Part shown: one piece after another, positions 1-8,210 of the stretch
Numbering within the stretch: position 1 is the stretch's first letter
Layout: every line of letters starts with the position of its first letter
NCBI GenBank assembly: GCA_030146285.1
Contig: JASLBZ010000045.1
Location: forward strand, 1 to 23,683
Source of the DNA: Neisseriaceae bacterium
Lineage (GTDB): Bacteria > Pseudomonadota > Gammaproteobacteria > Burkholderiales > Neisseriaceae
Length of the DNA: 23,683 nt
Direction: 5' to 3'
Notes under the pieces: generated by a model
What the model saw: the letters and a program-made list of their open reading frames with translations, nothing else
Databases searched by the model: none
Told to the model about the DNA's origin: nothing
Position numbers and translations under genes: made by a program

Positions 1-143
1 CCATTTGTTATTTAAGATTAAGTAATGTCAAATAATTATGCCAATTGTGTTTTGTATTCTCCAATCATTTGTTAATATTCGTTAAGCCGATAAGGGTTTG
101 GATTGTTTTGTGGCTTTTACAAGATTAAACAAGGAAAAATACG

Positions 144-2264
144 ATGACAGAGTTAAAGAAAAACAGTCTGGCTTCGCATATCATTTGGGCATGCATTGCA
201 GTCATTGGTGCATTTGCTTTGGGGTATGTCGCCGTCAGTGCCAAAGGGGAGTCAATCAATGCCATGTGGATTGTGATTGCCTCCATCTGTGTATACGTTA
301 TTGGTTACCGTTATTACAGCCAATTTATTGCCAATAAAGTATTGCAACTGGATGCCACACGCATGACGCCGGCGTTTCGACACAACGATGGCTTGGATTA
401 TGTTCCCACCAATAAATCCATTTTATTTGGACACCATTTTGCAGCCATTGCAGGAGCTGGCCCCTTGGTTGGACCTGTTTTGGCCGCACAAATGGGCTAT
501 TTGCCGGGCATGCTCTGGATTCTGGCTGGTGTTATTTTTGCCGGTGCCGTTCAGGATTTTCTGGTGTTGTTTGTTTCAACCCGACGCGATGGTCGCTCCT
601 TGGGAGAGCTGATTAAAGAGGAAATGGGCACCATTCCTGGCATTATCGCCTTGGTTGCATGCTTTATGATTATGGTGATTATTTTGGCCGTACTGGCTAT
701 GATCGTGGTAAAAGCCTTAACCCACAGTCCTTGGGGCACTTTTACCGTTGCCTTTACCGTGCCATTGGCCATTTTTATGGGCGTGTATTTGCGTTACATT
801 CGCCCAGGTCGTATTTTAGAAATTTCGGTGATTGGTTTTGTGTTGTTGATTGCGGGCATTGTTTTGGGTGGTGAAGTGGCCGCGAGTGAGACATGGCGTG
901 TGTATTTTAATCTGGATGGCGTTACTTTAACTTGGATTTTAATTGGTTATGGCTTCGTGGCAGCAGTTTTGCCTGTCTGGCTTTTATTGGCACCACGAGA
1001 TTATTTGTCAACCTTTTTGAAAATCGGTGCCATTGGTGCCTTGGCCATTGGTATTTTGATTGTAATGCCAGAGATGAAGATGCCAGCTTTGACCAAGTTT
1101 GTTGATGGTACTGGTCCTGTTTGGTCTGGTAATTTGTTTCCATTTTTATTCATCACCATTGCTTGTGGTGCAGTATCGGGTTTTCATGCTTTGATTTCAT
1201 CGGGCACAACGCCCAAAATGCTGGCCAATGAAAAAGATGCTCGTATCATCGGTTATGGTGGCATGTTAATGGAATCTTTTGTTGCCATTATGGCTTTGGT
1301 TGCTGCATCGGTTATTGATCCTGGTGTGTACTTTGCTATGAACAGTCCAATGAACTTTTTAAACCCAACGGGCATGGCCGATACGGCTTTGGCTGCTTCA
1401 CAAACTGTTTCAAACTTGGGTTTCTTGGTGACACCAGATACCTTGCACCAAATAGCCAAAGAAGTGGGAGAGGAAAGCATTATTTCTCGTGCAGGTGGCG
1501 CACCAACATTGGCAGTAGGCATGGCATATATTTTACACAATGCTTTGTCTGATCTTGCTTCTATGTCATTTTGGTACCATTTTGCGATTTTGTTTGAAGC
1601 CTTGTTTATTCTAACCGCAGTGGATGCGGGCACCCGATCAGCCCGTTTTATGTTGCAAGATTTATTGGGTTTGTTTAGTCCTAAATTGCAAAAAACCGAC
1701 TCTTTGCCTGCCAACTTGTTTGCAACAGCTTTGGTGGTGTTTGCTTGGGGTTATTTTTTATACCAAGGCGTGGTTGATCCATTGGGTGGCATCAATACCT
1801 TATGGCCATTGTTCGGTATCGCGAACCAAATGTTAGCTGCCATTGCATTGATGTTGTGTGCTGTGGTGTTAATCAAAATGAAGCGCGAGAAATATGCCTG
1901 GGTTGCTATTTTACCAGCGTGCTTCTTATTGGTTTGTACCTTGTATGCGGGTTTCTTAAAGGTATTCGACAGCAAAATTGGCTTCTTTGCGATTGCCAAT
2001 AATTTAAAAGCCAAATTTATTGACCAACCTTTTGTTGCTCAAGGTGCTTTTAAGACCATTGAACAAGTAGAGCAGGTGATGTTCAACAACCGTTTAGATG
2101 GCGTTTTAACTGCATTTTTCATGGTGGTTGTCGTGATTCTTTTGGTGTACAGCGTCAAAACGGCCAAAGTAGCTTTGAAGTCAAAAGTACCTTGTTCTGC
2201 TGAGTTGCCTTATGAGCCATTGCCAGAAAATGCAGCCCAAATATTAAAAACCGGTGGTCATTAA
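144..2264 (+). CDS. cstA: CstA-family carbon starvation protein, inner-membrane peptide/pyruvate transporter
   Basis: A 706-residue polytopic membrane protein that follows remembered E. coli CstA almost end to end. Shared blocks include RHNDGLDYVPT near residue 80, GHHFAAIAGAGPLVGPVLAA near 95-115, STRRDGRSLGEL, DGTGPVW, SGTTPKMLANE and DPLGGINTLWPLFGIANQML. The length matches the family (about 700). The ATG is preceded by AAGGA about 7 bases upstream. The family imports peptides (CstA) or pyruvate (BtsT/YjiY) across the inner membrane when carbon is scarce. The ybdD and yjiA genes downstream reproduce the gene order of the E. coli btsT-yjiX-yjiA operon, while the sequence itself looks closer to CstA, so the substrate is open. 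No CRP site or convincing promoter was recognised in bases 1-143. Confidence 0.95.
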   Translation: MTELKKNSLASHIIWACIAVIGAFALGYVAVSAKGESINAMWIVIASICVYVIGYRYYSQFIANKVLQLDATRMTPAFRHNDGLDYVPTNKSILFGHHFAAIAGAGPLVGPVLAAQMGYLPGMLWILAGVIFAGAVQDFLVLFVSTRRDGRSLGELIKEEMGTIPGIIALVACFMIMVIILAVLAMIVVKALTHSPWGTFTVAFTVPLAIFMGVYLRYIRPGRILEISVIGFVLLIAGIVLGGEVAASETWRVYFNLDGVTLTWILIGYGFVAAVLPVWLLLAPRDYLSTFLKIGAIGALAIGILIVMPEMKMPALTKFVDGTGPVWSGNLFPFLFITIACGAVSGFHALISSGTTPKMLANEKDARIIGYGGMLMESFVAIMALVAASVIDPGVYFAMNSPMNFLNPTGMADTALAASQTVSNLGFLVTPDTLHQIAKEVGEESIISRAGGAPTLAVGMAYILHNALSDLASMSFWYHFAILFEALFILTAVDAGTRSARFMLQDLLGLFSPKLQKTDSLPANLFATALVVFAWGYFLYQGVVDPLGGINTLWPLFGIANQMLAAIALMLCAVVLIKMKREKYAWVAILPACFLLVCTLYAGFLKVFDSKIGFFAIANNLKAKFIDQPFVAQGAFKTIEQVEQVMFNNRLDGVLTAFFMVVVVILLVYSVKTAKVALKSKVPCSAELPYEPLPENAAQILKTGGH

Positions 2265-2290
2265 TTGTTTCTGGTGTTAAGTTGATTTTA

Positions 2291-2322
2291 TTCAGGCTGC
2301 CTGTTGTGTGAGGCAGCCCGAA
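2291..2322 (+). repeat. Hairpin between cstA and ybdD made of two DUS-like words
   Basis: GGCTGCCT (2295-2302) and AGGCAGCC (2311-2318) form an 8-bp perfect stem with an 8-base loop. The left arm is part of TTCAGGCTGCCT, whose reverse complement AGGCAGCCTGAA is the word that recurs in this window. The right arm is AGGCAGCCCGAA, one mismatch from it. There is no T-run after the stem and the next gene's ribosome site follows directly, so it is more likely an mRNA-stability or partial-attenuation element than a full terminator. Confidence 0.6.
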
Positions 2323-2336
2323 ACAAGGAGAAGATT

Positions 2337-2534
2337 ATGTTTGATAATATTGCCAAAGCAGGCAAGTATTTAGGACAGGTTGCCAGATTGATGGTTGGTG
2401 TTCCTGATTACGATAATTATGTACAGCACATGCGCTTGAACCATCCAGAAGATGAGCCCATGTCTTATGAGGATTTTTTCCGTGAGCGCCAAGATGCTCG
2501 TTATGGCGGTAAAGGTGGTTTTCGTTGTTGTTAG
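2337..2534 (+). CDS. ybdD: YbdD/YjiX family small protein
   Basis: A 65-residue protein of the YbdD/YjiX family. It opens MFDNIAKAGKYLGQ, has VGVPDYDNYVQHM in the middle and ends FFRERQDARYGGKGGFRCC, the hallmark tail of this family. The start is fixed by AAGGAG ten bases upstream of the ATG; an in-frame reading can begin at 2304 but lies within a hairpin and has no ribosome site. In enterobacteria these proteins are always next to cstA or btsT. As I recall they are needed for transport activity, so it is probably an accessory subunit. The gene lies 72 bases after cstA and 42 bases before yjiA, on the same strand. Confidence 0.93.
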   Translation: MFDNIAKAGKYLGQVARLMVGVPDYDNYVQHMRLNHPEDEPMSYEDFFRERQDARYGGKGGFRCC

Positions 2535-2576
2535 AAATTTTATTTTGATTGCAAAACTTGTTAAAAGAGTCAGCCC

Positions 2577-3608
2577 ATGATGTCACATGAATCTTCTGTA
2601 CTGCCAGTCACGATTTTAACTGGTTTTTTAGGTGCCGGAAAAACCACGCTCATTAACCAATTGCTTAAGCAAGCGGACAATGAGCGCATTGCCATTGTTG
2701 AGAATGAATTTGGTGCCGTGAATATTGATGGACAATTGCTAAGTGGCAGCAATGCGGTTGAAGTTGTTGAGCTCAGTAATGGCTGTGTGTGTTGCAGTGT
2801 TCGAGGTGAGCTAACCGAGGCGTTGCAAGAGCTGCTTCGTAAGCGAGACAGTGGTGAGCTACAAATCGATCGTCTGATTTTAGAAACCACTGGCCTGGCA
2901 GACCCGGCACCGATTATTCAAACTTTTTTTGTCGATGAAACCATACGCGAACGCATTGTCTTGGATGCGGTTGTGTGCTTGGTGGATGCAGAGCACATCT
3001 TAAAACAATTGGATGAACATCGTGTTGCGGCTTCGCAAATCGGTTTTGCTGATTGCTTGATTGTGGGCAAAAGTGACCGTGTATCAGAGTCCGAATTAAG
3101 TGATGTCGTAACACGATTGCGAGCCATTAATAATCGCTCGCAAGTGTTACAAGTCAATTTTGGACAAGTTCCGAAACACCATTGGATTGGGATTCATGCG
3201 TTTGAGTTAAGCGATGCTTTGGCCATCAATCAAGGCTATCATTTACTCAGTGAGACCAATGAGCCTGTATTAAAGCCATTGCTTCAGCGAAGTACACCAT
3301 CAAAGTCATGGGATGACAGCATTCAAGCCGTTGCTTTTGAAGCGCCTGATTTGGACATTAAAAAAATCGGTGGATTCATGGAGGAGACGATTGCGTTACA
3401 TGGCAATGATATGTTGCGCTACAAAGGTGTGTTGTCCATAGCAGATCAAAACCAACGCTTGATTGTACAAGGCATTCATAAAGTGGTTGGTTTCGATTAT
3501 GGCAGCGAGTGGCTAAGCACCGAATCAAGACAATCTTTATTGGTGATTATCGGTCGTGATTTGCCATGGCAAGCATTAAAAGAGCAGTTTTTGGCTTGTG
3601 TTGCGTAA
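2577..3608 (+). CDS. yjiA: CobW/YjiA-family metal-binding GTPase
   Basis: A 343-residue P-loop GTPase of the COG0523 family. Walker A is GFLGAGKTT at residues 16-24. The metal-binding CxCC is at C70-V-C72-C73 within ELSNGCVCCS. ENEFGAVNID is the switch region, and ETTGLADPAPI is the Walker B-type block. The C-terminal CobW domain carries LRYKGVLSI and VQGIHKVVGFD. The family hands metals such as zinc to client proteins using GTP; YjiA itself has no settled physiological role. The G4 element reads VGKSD, where YjiA (from memory) has LTKTD, so neither has the canonical N. Two ATGs are adjacent (2577 and 2580); AAGAG lies upstream. It is the last gene of the cstA operon, as in E. coli btsT-yjiX-yjiA. 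Confidence 0.92.
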   Translation: MMSHESSVLPVTILTGFLGAGKTTLINQLLKQADNERIAIVENEFGAVNIDGQLLSGSNAVEVVELSNGCVCCSVRGELTEALQELLRKRDSGELQIDRLILETTGLADPAPIIQTFFVDETIRERIVLDAVVCLVDAEHILKQLDEHRVAASQIGFADCLIVGKSDRVSESELSDVVTRLRAINNRSQVLQVNFGQVPKHHWIGIHAFELSDALAINQGYHLLSETNEPVLKPLLQRSTPSKSWDDSIQAVAFEAPDLDIKKIGGFMEETIALHGNDMLRYKGVLSIADQNQRLIVQGIHKVVGFDYGSEWLSTESRQSLLVIIGRDLPWQALKEQFLACVA

Positions 3609-3616
3609 TGGGTGTC

Positions 3617-3648
3617 AAAAAAACAGGCAGCTTTAGCTGCCTGTTTTT
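3617..3648. terminator. Bidirectional intrinsic terminator between yjiA and lptG
   Basis: CAGGCAGC (3624-3631), loop TTTA, GCTGCCTG (3636-3643), extended by an A-run at 3617-3623 and a T-run at 3644-3648. It serves yjiA on + and lptG on -, whose stop codon lies only 13 bases beyond. Confidence 0.9.
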
Positions 3649-3661
3649 CATTGTAGGTTGT

Positions 3662-4732
3662 TTAGCGTTTTTCTTGTTTGTAAATCCAATAAATCGCAAC
3701 CACAAAGAATAAGATGGTCGGTAAGGTTGCCGCCACAATCGGTGGGATGCCATACAGTTGGCTGGTGAAGCCGAATAAACGATTGGCAAAATGAAAGCCA
3801 ATGCCCAAGGCTACACCACCAAATAATTTCAAGCCCATATTGCCATGACGTCTTTGTTGCGGCGTGAAAGCCAAAGCAATCAATGCCATGGATATTGCGG
3901 CAAAAGGATAGAAAACTTTGCGCCACCATGCCAATAAATAGCGCTGGGTCTGTTGGTGGCTTTCTTTAAGATATTGAATGTATTGATTCAAATCGGTAAT
4001 TGACATTTGTTCTGGGTCGACCAACAAAACATTCAATAGATTCTTGTCAATATTCAAATCCCAAATATCTTGGGCTTGGGCTTGAACAACAGTTTTGTTT
4101 TCCAATATTTGTGTGCTGTGTACATTGTTAATGTGCCATTTGTTGTCGGCTGTGGACGTGGCAGATTCAATGTGCGTGGTTTTATCAATCTGATCTAGGT
4201 TGCTTTTGTTGTAAACCGTAATGTTCTGCAGGGTGCCATCGGGCAGCATCTCTTGGATATTGATAAATTTATTGCCATCTTTCATCCAAATGCCACTGTA
4301 ATGGCTGGCGCTGATGGTATCTTGCATGGCATTAACACGCATGCGTTCGGCCTTGGTTTCTGCAAATGGTACCAACCATTCGCCCAAAACCAAGGTCAAA
4401 ATCGAGCAGACACCGCCAAAACCCAACAACCATCCGATGATGCGTTTGGTTGAAATACCACTGGATTTGATGACTGTGTATTCACTGTTGCTTGACAACT
4501 GCGATAGGGCAATCAAGCAGCCGATTAACACAGCCAATGGCATGAGTTCATAAGCATGACTGGGTACTTGCATTAGCACATATTGCATCATGGTGGCAAA
4601 GTCATATTGGCCTTTGCCGACTTTGCCTGATTCGTTCAAAACATCAAAAAAAGCATAAAGGCTTAAAAAAGCAAATAAGCTATACAATGAAAAAACGGCA
4701 AGTTGTTTAACCACATAACGGGCAAGTAACAT
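3662..4732 (-). CDS. lptG: LPS export ABC transporter permease LptG
   Basis: A 356-residue YjgP/YjgQ-family permease (E. coli LptG is 360). N-terminal membrane segments lie near residues 10-30, 60-80 and 98-118, a periplasmic beta-jellyroll region at about 125-265, and C-terminal segments near 276-294, 305-325 and 333-350. LPSHAYELMPL-like text (QVPSHAYELMPLAVLIG) and SSNSEYTVIKSSGIS are typical of LptG. With LptF and the ATPase LptB (not in the window) it pulls LPS out of the inner membrane and passes it to LptC. The ATG overlaps the lptF stop codon by one base (TAATG), implying translational coupling. Confidence 0.95.
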   Translation of the reverse strand: MLLARYVVKQLAVFSLYSLFAFLSLYAFFDVLNESGKVGKGQYDFATMMQYVLMQVPSHAYELMPLAVLIGCLIALSQLSSNSEYTVIKSSGISTKRIIGWLLGFGGVCSILTLVLGEWLVPFAETKAERMRVNAMQDTISASHYSGIWMKDGNKFINIQEMLPDGTLQNITVYNKSNLDQIDKTTHIESATSTADNKWHINNVHSTQILENKTVVQAQAQDIWDLNIDKNLLNVLLVDPEQMSITDLNQYIQYLKESHQQTQRYLLAWWRKVFYPFAAISMALIALAFTPQQRRHGNMGLKLFGGVALGIGFHFANRLFGFTSQLYGIPPIVAATLPTILFFVVAIYWIYKQEKR

Positions 4733-5844
4733 TATTTTTTACCCCTTCCAAACAAGGCCGTTCGTAAACTGGACCAAAACCCAGAACTAGGCTCAACCCG
4801 CATGCGAATTAAAATGATGGCCAAAAAGAACATTAAAAGGTGCATGGGGAAAAAGCCGGTGGCAAAAGAAATTTTGCCCGCTTGTACGGCATCGCGTAAA
4901 AAGGTTAAACCATTTTGATATGCCAAGAACAAGGCAACAGCAAACAAAGCATTGTAGGTATGACCCGTGCGAGGATTAAAGTAAGACAAAGGAATGGCCA
5001 GTAAACTTAAAATCAATACTGACAAAGGCATAGACAAACGCCACATGAGTTCAGCTTTGAGTTCAGGCTGCGTACTGTTAAGCAGTGTTTGGGTGGATGC
5101 AAAGCGGCGGTTACTTAGTGGGTCAACAATTTCAGCTGTGGTACTGATAATCAGCTCCAAGCTTTCAAAAGTAGCCACTTTGTAATTGGCTTGGCCAGGA
5201 ATGCCCTGGTAGCGATGACCATCTTCTAGGCGCAACATGCGTTTTTTGTCATCCAAATAAACACGGCCTTGCTTGGCCAGAATCACGCTTTTACTGCCAT
5301 CTTGGTTTTTTTCTTGGATAAATAGATTTTTTGCAACGCCCGTATTGGCATCATATTCATTGACAAAATACACCCGTTTGTCACGGCCAATTTCTTGGAA
5401 GACGCCAGCTTGAATCATCGACATGTCTTGTTTTTTCTTCAAGACTTCAGCGTATTCTTGGCTGCGCAGCTCAGCCCATGGCATCAGCACAGTCGACATC
5501 AAGCCAATCAAGATGGCAAAAGGCAAACTGTAGGTTAAAACAGGCGCAATCCAGCTTTTTAAAGACAGGCCACAAGAGAGCCAAACGGACATTTCGCTGT
5601 CACGCCAATAACGAGTCAAAACGGTTAAAACACTGATAAAACAAGTCAGAATTAACAGTAGGGGTGTGAGACCTAAGGTCCAGAATCCAGCCAAGGCGGC
5701 TACGGCATCAATGGCAACACGGCCATTGGCCGCGCGACCCAGTAAGTTGATCACTTGGGTCGAGATTAAAATGGCTAAGAGCACTACAAACACACCAATG
5801 GCGGTTAAAGATGTCTCTTTAATGAATTTACTTTTGTATATCAT
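4732..5844 (-). CDS. lptF: LPS export ABC transporter permease LptF
   Basis: A 370-residue YjgP/YjgQ-family permease (E. coli LptF is 366). It starts MIYKSKFIKETSLTAIGVF, typical of LptF. Membrane segments lie near 13-35, 48-75 and 97-122, followed by a periplasmic jellyroll region (about 125-265, with QAGVFQEI and VYFVNEYD) and three C-terminal segments near 272-291, 300-320 and 332-352. It partners LptG in the LptB2FG extractor. It is first in the lptF-lptG pair and divergent from pepA, the arrangement known from E. coli (pepA/lptF divergent). No clear Shine-Dalgarno precedes the ATG. Confidence 0.95.
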   Translation of the reverse strand: MIYKSKFIKETSLTAIGVFVVLLAILISTQVINLLGRAANGRVAIDAVAALAGFWTLGLTPLLLILTCFISVLTVLTRYWRDSEMSVWLSCGLSLKSWIAPVLTYSLPFAILIGLMSTVLMPWAELRSQEYAEVLKKKQDMSMIQAGVFQEIGRDKRVYFVNEYDANTGVAKNLFIQEKNQDGSKSVILAKQGRVYLDDKKRMLRLEDGHRYQGIPGQANYKVATFESLELIISTTAEIVDPLSNRRFASTQTLLNSTQPELKAELMWRLSMPLSVLILSLLAIPLSYFNPRTGHTYNALFAVALFLAYQNGLTFLRDAVQAGKISFATGFFPMHLLMFFLAIILIRMRVEPSSGFWSSLRTALFGRGKK

Positions 5845-5899
5845 GCAAGTAGGCTTTTTTTAGATAATCAAAATCGGCATGAGTGCAGAAATTTATCTG

Positions 5900-5927
5900 T
5901 CTATAGAGAGGTTATTATTAAAGGCAA
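5900..5927 (-). promoter_or_regulatory. Possible lptFG promoter
   Basis: Reading the - strand, TTGCCT (5927-5922) is followed after 16 bases by TATAGA (5905-5900), each 4 of 6 to the sigma-70 consensus, about 55 bases before the lptF ATG. Weak; inferred by eye only. Confidence 0.25.
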
Positions 5928-6046
5928 AGCATTTTATGGCTTGAAATATGTCAATATGCCTTCAATTAATCCATGTTAAGTCGTCATTGTATCTGATTCA
6001 CGCTATTAACATAAGCGAAAAATCAGTAAGTGTCCCATTTATCCAG

Positions 6047-6075
6047 TTGCACAATATTGTTTATCGCAGTTTAAT
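6047..6075 (+). promoter_or_regulatory. Possible pepA-holC promoter
   Basis: TTGCAC (6047-6052), a 17-base spacer and TTTAAT (6070-6075, 5 of 6 to TATAAT), 43 bases before the pepA start. The -35 is only 3 of 6, so the call rests on the -10 and the exact spacing. Confidence 0.3.
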
Positions 6076-6118
6076 ACCAACTGTTTAATGAATATCCTCT
6101 AAAAATCGGGAGAGTCAC

Positions 6119-7564
6119 GTGAAATTTAGTCTGAATACCCAAGCATTGCCATTGGCAAAGAACACTGCAACCGTTTTGTTCGCATCCGATTCAATCGATA
6201 CCAAGCAGTTATCTGAATTGGGTGCAGAAGGCGCTCATTTGGTTTCTGAAATCACTGCTGAGTTACTCAGCGCTGAAAAAGCTGCCTTTAAAGGTGTCTT
6301 CATTGCCAAAGATGGCATTCATGCTGTTGCCAGTGCATTTGTTCCTGGCGCAAGTGATTTGGATGCTTGGTTAAAAGCCAGTAAGGCGCCTGTGGCTTGG
6401 GCTGTTGAGCAAAAGACTAAAACTTTGGTGATTGACCTTCGTTTTTTAAATACTGAAGATGCTCAAACAGCCATGCAAGCTGTGGTTCGTATTGTTAGTC
6501 ATTTGAACTACCGTTGTGACCAACTTAAAGCCTCACCTGAAGCCGTTATTACTGAAGATGTGGTTTTTGTCACCGAATTGGACTTACAAGCTGAGCTTGA
6601 TTTTGTTGTTGCAACAGCAAAAGCCATTGATTTTGCCAAAAATTTAGGTGACATGCCTGCGAACTTGTGCACGCCAACATATTTGGCTCATTTTGCCAAA
6701 GAACAAGCAGAAGCTTTGGGCGCAACAGCCACTTTACATGATGGCAAAGCCATTCAAGAATTGGGCATGGGTTCATTTTGGTCTGTTGCCAAAGGCAGTG
6801 TTGAAGAGCCATATTTTATTGAATTGCAATACAATGGCGCAGCTGATGTCAATGAAAAGCCGATTGTTTTGGTTGGTAAAGGCATTACATTTGACAGTGG
6901 TGGTATTTCATTAAAACCAGGTCCTGGCATGGATGAAATGAAATACGATATGTGTGGTTCTGCCACGGTATTGGCAAGCTTCATGGCTGCATGTGAATTA
7001 AAGCTGCCTATTAACTTAGTGGCTTTGGTGCCTGCTTGTGAAAACATGCCAGCTGGCAATGCCAATAAACCAGGTGATGTGGTCACCAGCTTAAAAGGCT
7101 TAACCATCGAAATTTTGAACACGGATGCAGAAGGTCGTTTGGTTTTGTGTGATGCTTTAACCTATGCTGAACGTTTTAACCCTAAAGCTGTAATTGACTT
7201 TGCAACCTTAACAGGTGCTTGTATTATTGCCTTAGGCCATGTGGGCAGTGGTTTGATGGCGAACAATCAAGACTTGGCAGAGCAAATTTTGGCGGCATCC
7301 AAACAAAGCGCTGACAAAGTTTGGCAATTGCCACTTTGGGATGAATACCAAGACCAATTAAAGAGCAATTTTGCTGATTTGGCCAATATTGGCGGTCGCC
7401 CAGCAGGTACGATAACCGCAGGTGCATTCTTGTCGCGTTTTGCTGAAAACTATGATTGGGCACACGTGGATATCGCCGGTACAGCTTGGTCAAGCGCAGA
7501 CAAAACCGCTTCAGGTCGCCCGGTTGCGATGCTAATGCAATACTTACGCAATGCTGCCCAATAA
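6119..7564 (+). CDS. pepA: Leucyl aminopeptidase (M17 family)
   Basis: A 481-residue M17 aminopeptidase (E. coli PepA is 503). The signature NTDAEGRL is at residues 334-341. Metal and catalytic residues are all present by alignment to PepA: K254 and D259 in VGKGITFDSGG, K266, D277 in MKYDMCGSA, D336, E338 and R340. It cleaves N-terminal residues from peptides in the cytoplasm using two divalent metals; in E. coli PepA also binds DNA. The start is GTG, preceded by GGGAGAG five bases upstream, which settles the unusual start codon. It is followed by holC after 12 bases, the common pepA-holC order. Confidence 0.96.
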   Translation: MKFSLNTQALPLAKNTATVLFASDSIDTKQLSELGAEGAHLVSEITAELLSAEKAAFKGVFIAKDGIHAVASAFVPGASDLDAWLKASKAPVAWAVEQKTKTLVIDLRFLNTEDAQTAMQAVVRIVSHLNYRCDQLKASPEAVITEDVVFVTELDLQAELDFVVATAKAIDFAKNLGDMPANLCTPTYLAHFAKEQAEALGATATLHDGKAIQELGMGSFWSVAKGSVEEPYFIELQYNGAADVNEKPIVLVGKGITFDSGGISLKPGPGMDEMKYDMCGSATVLASFMAACELKLPINLVALVPACENMPAGNANKPGDVVTSLKGLTIEILNTDAEGRLVLCDALTYAERFNPKAVIDFATLTGACIIALGHVGSGLMANNQDLAEQILAASKQSADKVWQLPLWDEYQDQLKSNFADLANIGGRPAGTITAGAFLSRFAENYDWAHVDIAGTAWSSADKTASGRPVAMLMQYLRNAAQ

Positions 7565-7576
7565 CTTGAGAACACA

Positions 7577-8008
7577 ATGAGCCAAGCAACTTTTTATACC
7601 CATATCAATCGTCCATTGCAGTTTGCATGCTCTTTGGTGAAAACCATCGTTAAACGCGAGCAAAAAGTATTGGTTTGGGTAGAACATCAGGAAACCTTGG
7701 CCATTTTGGATCAAATGTTGTGGACGTTTGAGGTTGATTCATTTTTGGCACATGATGTTTGGCGTACAGATGAAGCCTTGCCGATGACATCTGATATTAT
7801 TTTGGCAACTGGGTCAAAATTGCCAAGCCAAGCTTTGCCCATTGTTTTGAATTTAAGCAGCCAATATTGGCATTCTCATGCAGATGTCAACCGGGTCTTG
7901 GAGCTAATTGGTGCTGAAGAGTCAGAGCTGTCTTTGGCAAGAGAACGTTTTCGCCAATACAAACATGCAGACTTTGAGATTGAACACCACAATATGGCAC
8001 ATTACTAA
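7577..8008 (+). CDS. holC: DNA polymerase III subunit chi
   Basis: A 143-residue HolC-family protein. It begins SQATFYTH and has KVLVWVEHQETLAILDQMLW followed by TF...FLAHD, the family core in which the chi subunit resembles an AAA-like fold without ATP binding. It links the clamp loader (through psi) to SSB at the replication fork. It sits 12 bases after pepA with GAGAA before the ATG. valS, often next in gammaproteobacteria, is absent; a terminator follows instead. Confidence 0.92.
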   Translation: MSQATFYTHINRPLQFACSLVKTIVKREQKVLVWVEHQETLAILDQMLWTFEVDSFLAHDVWRTDEALPMTSDIILATGSKLPSQALPIVLNLSSQYWHSHADVNRVLELIGAEESELSLARERFRQYKHADFEIEHHNMAHY

Positions 8009-8077
8009 GATTCATTATTGGAGTCATCTGCGAAATAAGATGCGATGAAACTGGCCAGAATGAATAAGCACTTGATC

Positions 8078-8110
8078 AAAAGCGAACCTATTTTTAGGTT
8101 CGCTTTTTTT
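8078..8110 (+). terminator. Intrinsic terminator of pepA-holC
   Basis: A perfect 13-bp stem (AAAAGCGAACCTA 8078-8090 with its complement 8095-8107), loop TTTT, ending in a T-run to 8110. Confidence 0.93.
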
Positions 8111-8210
8111 ATGATGTAAAGATTTGCTAGTCAGATGGACATTCAGGATATTCTATACTAAATTTTAAGGTAATATATTGATAATCCATGACTTTGCAAG
8201 GAGTATTTCA

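Noticed and set aside
1253..1714. 153-codon frame on the - strand inside cstA
   Set aside because: Antisense shadow of a gene with clear family identity; low-complexity composition and no ribosome site.
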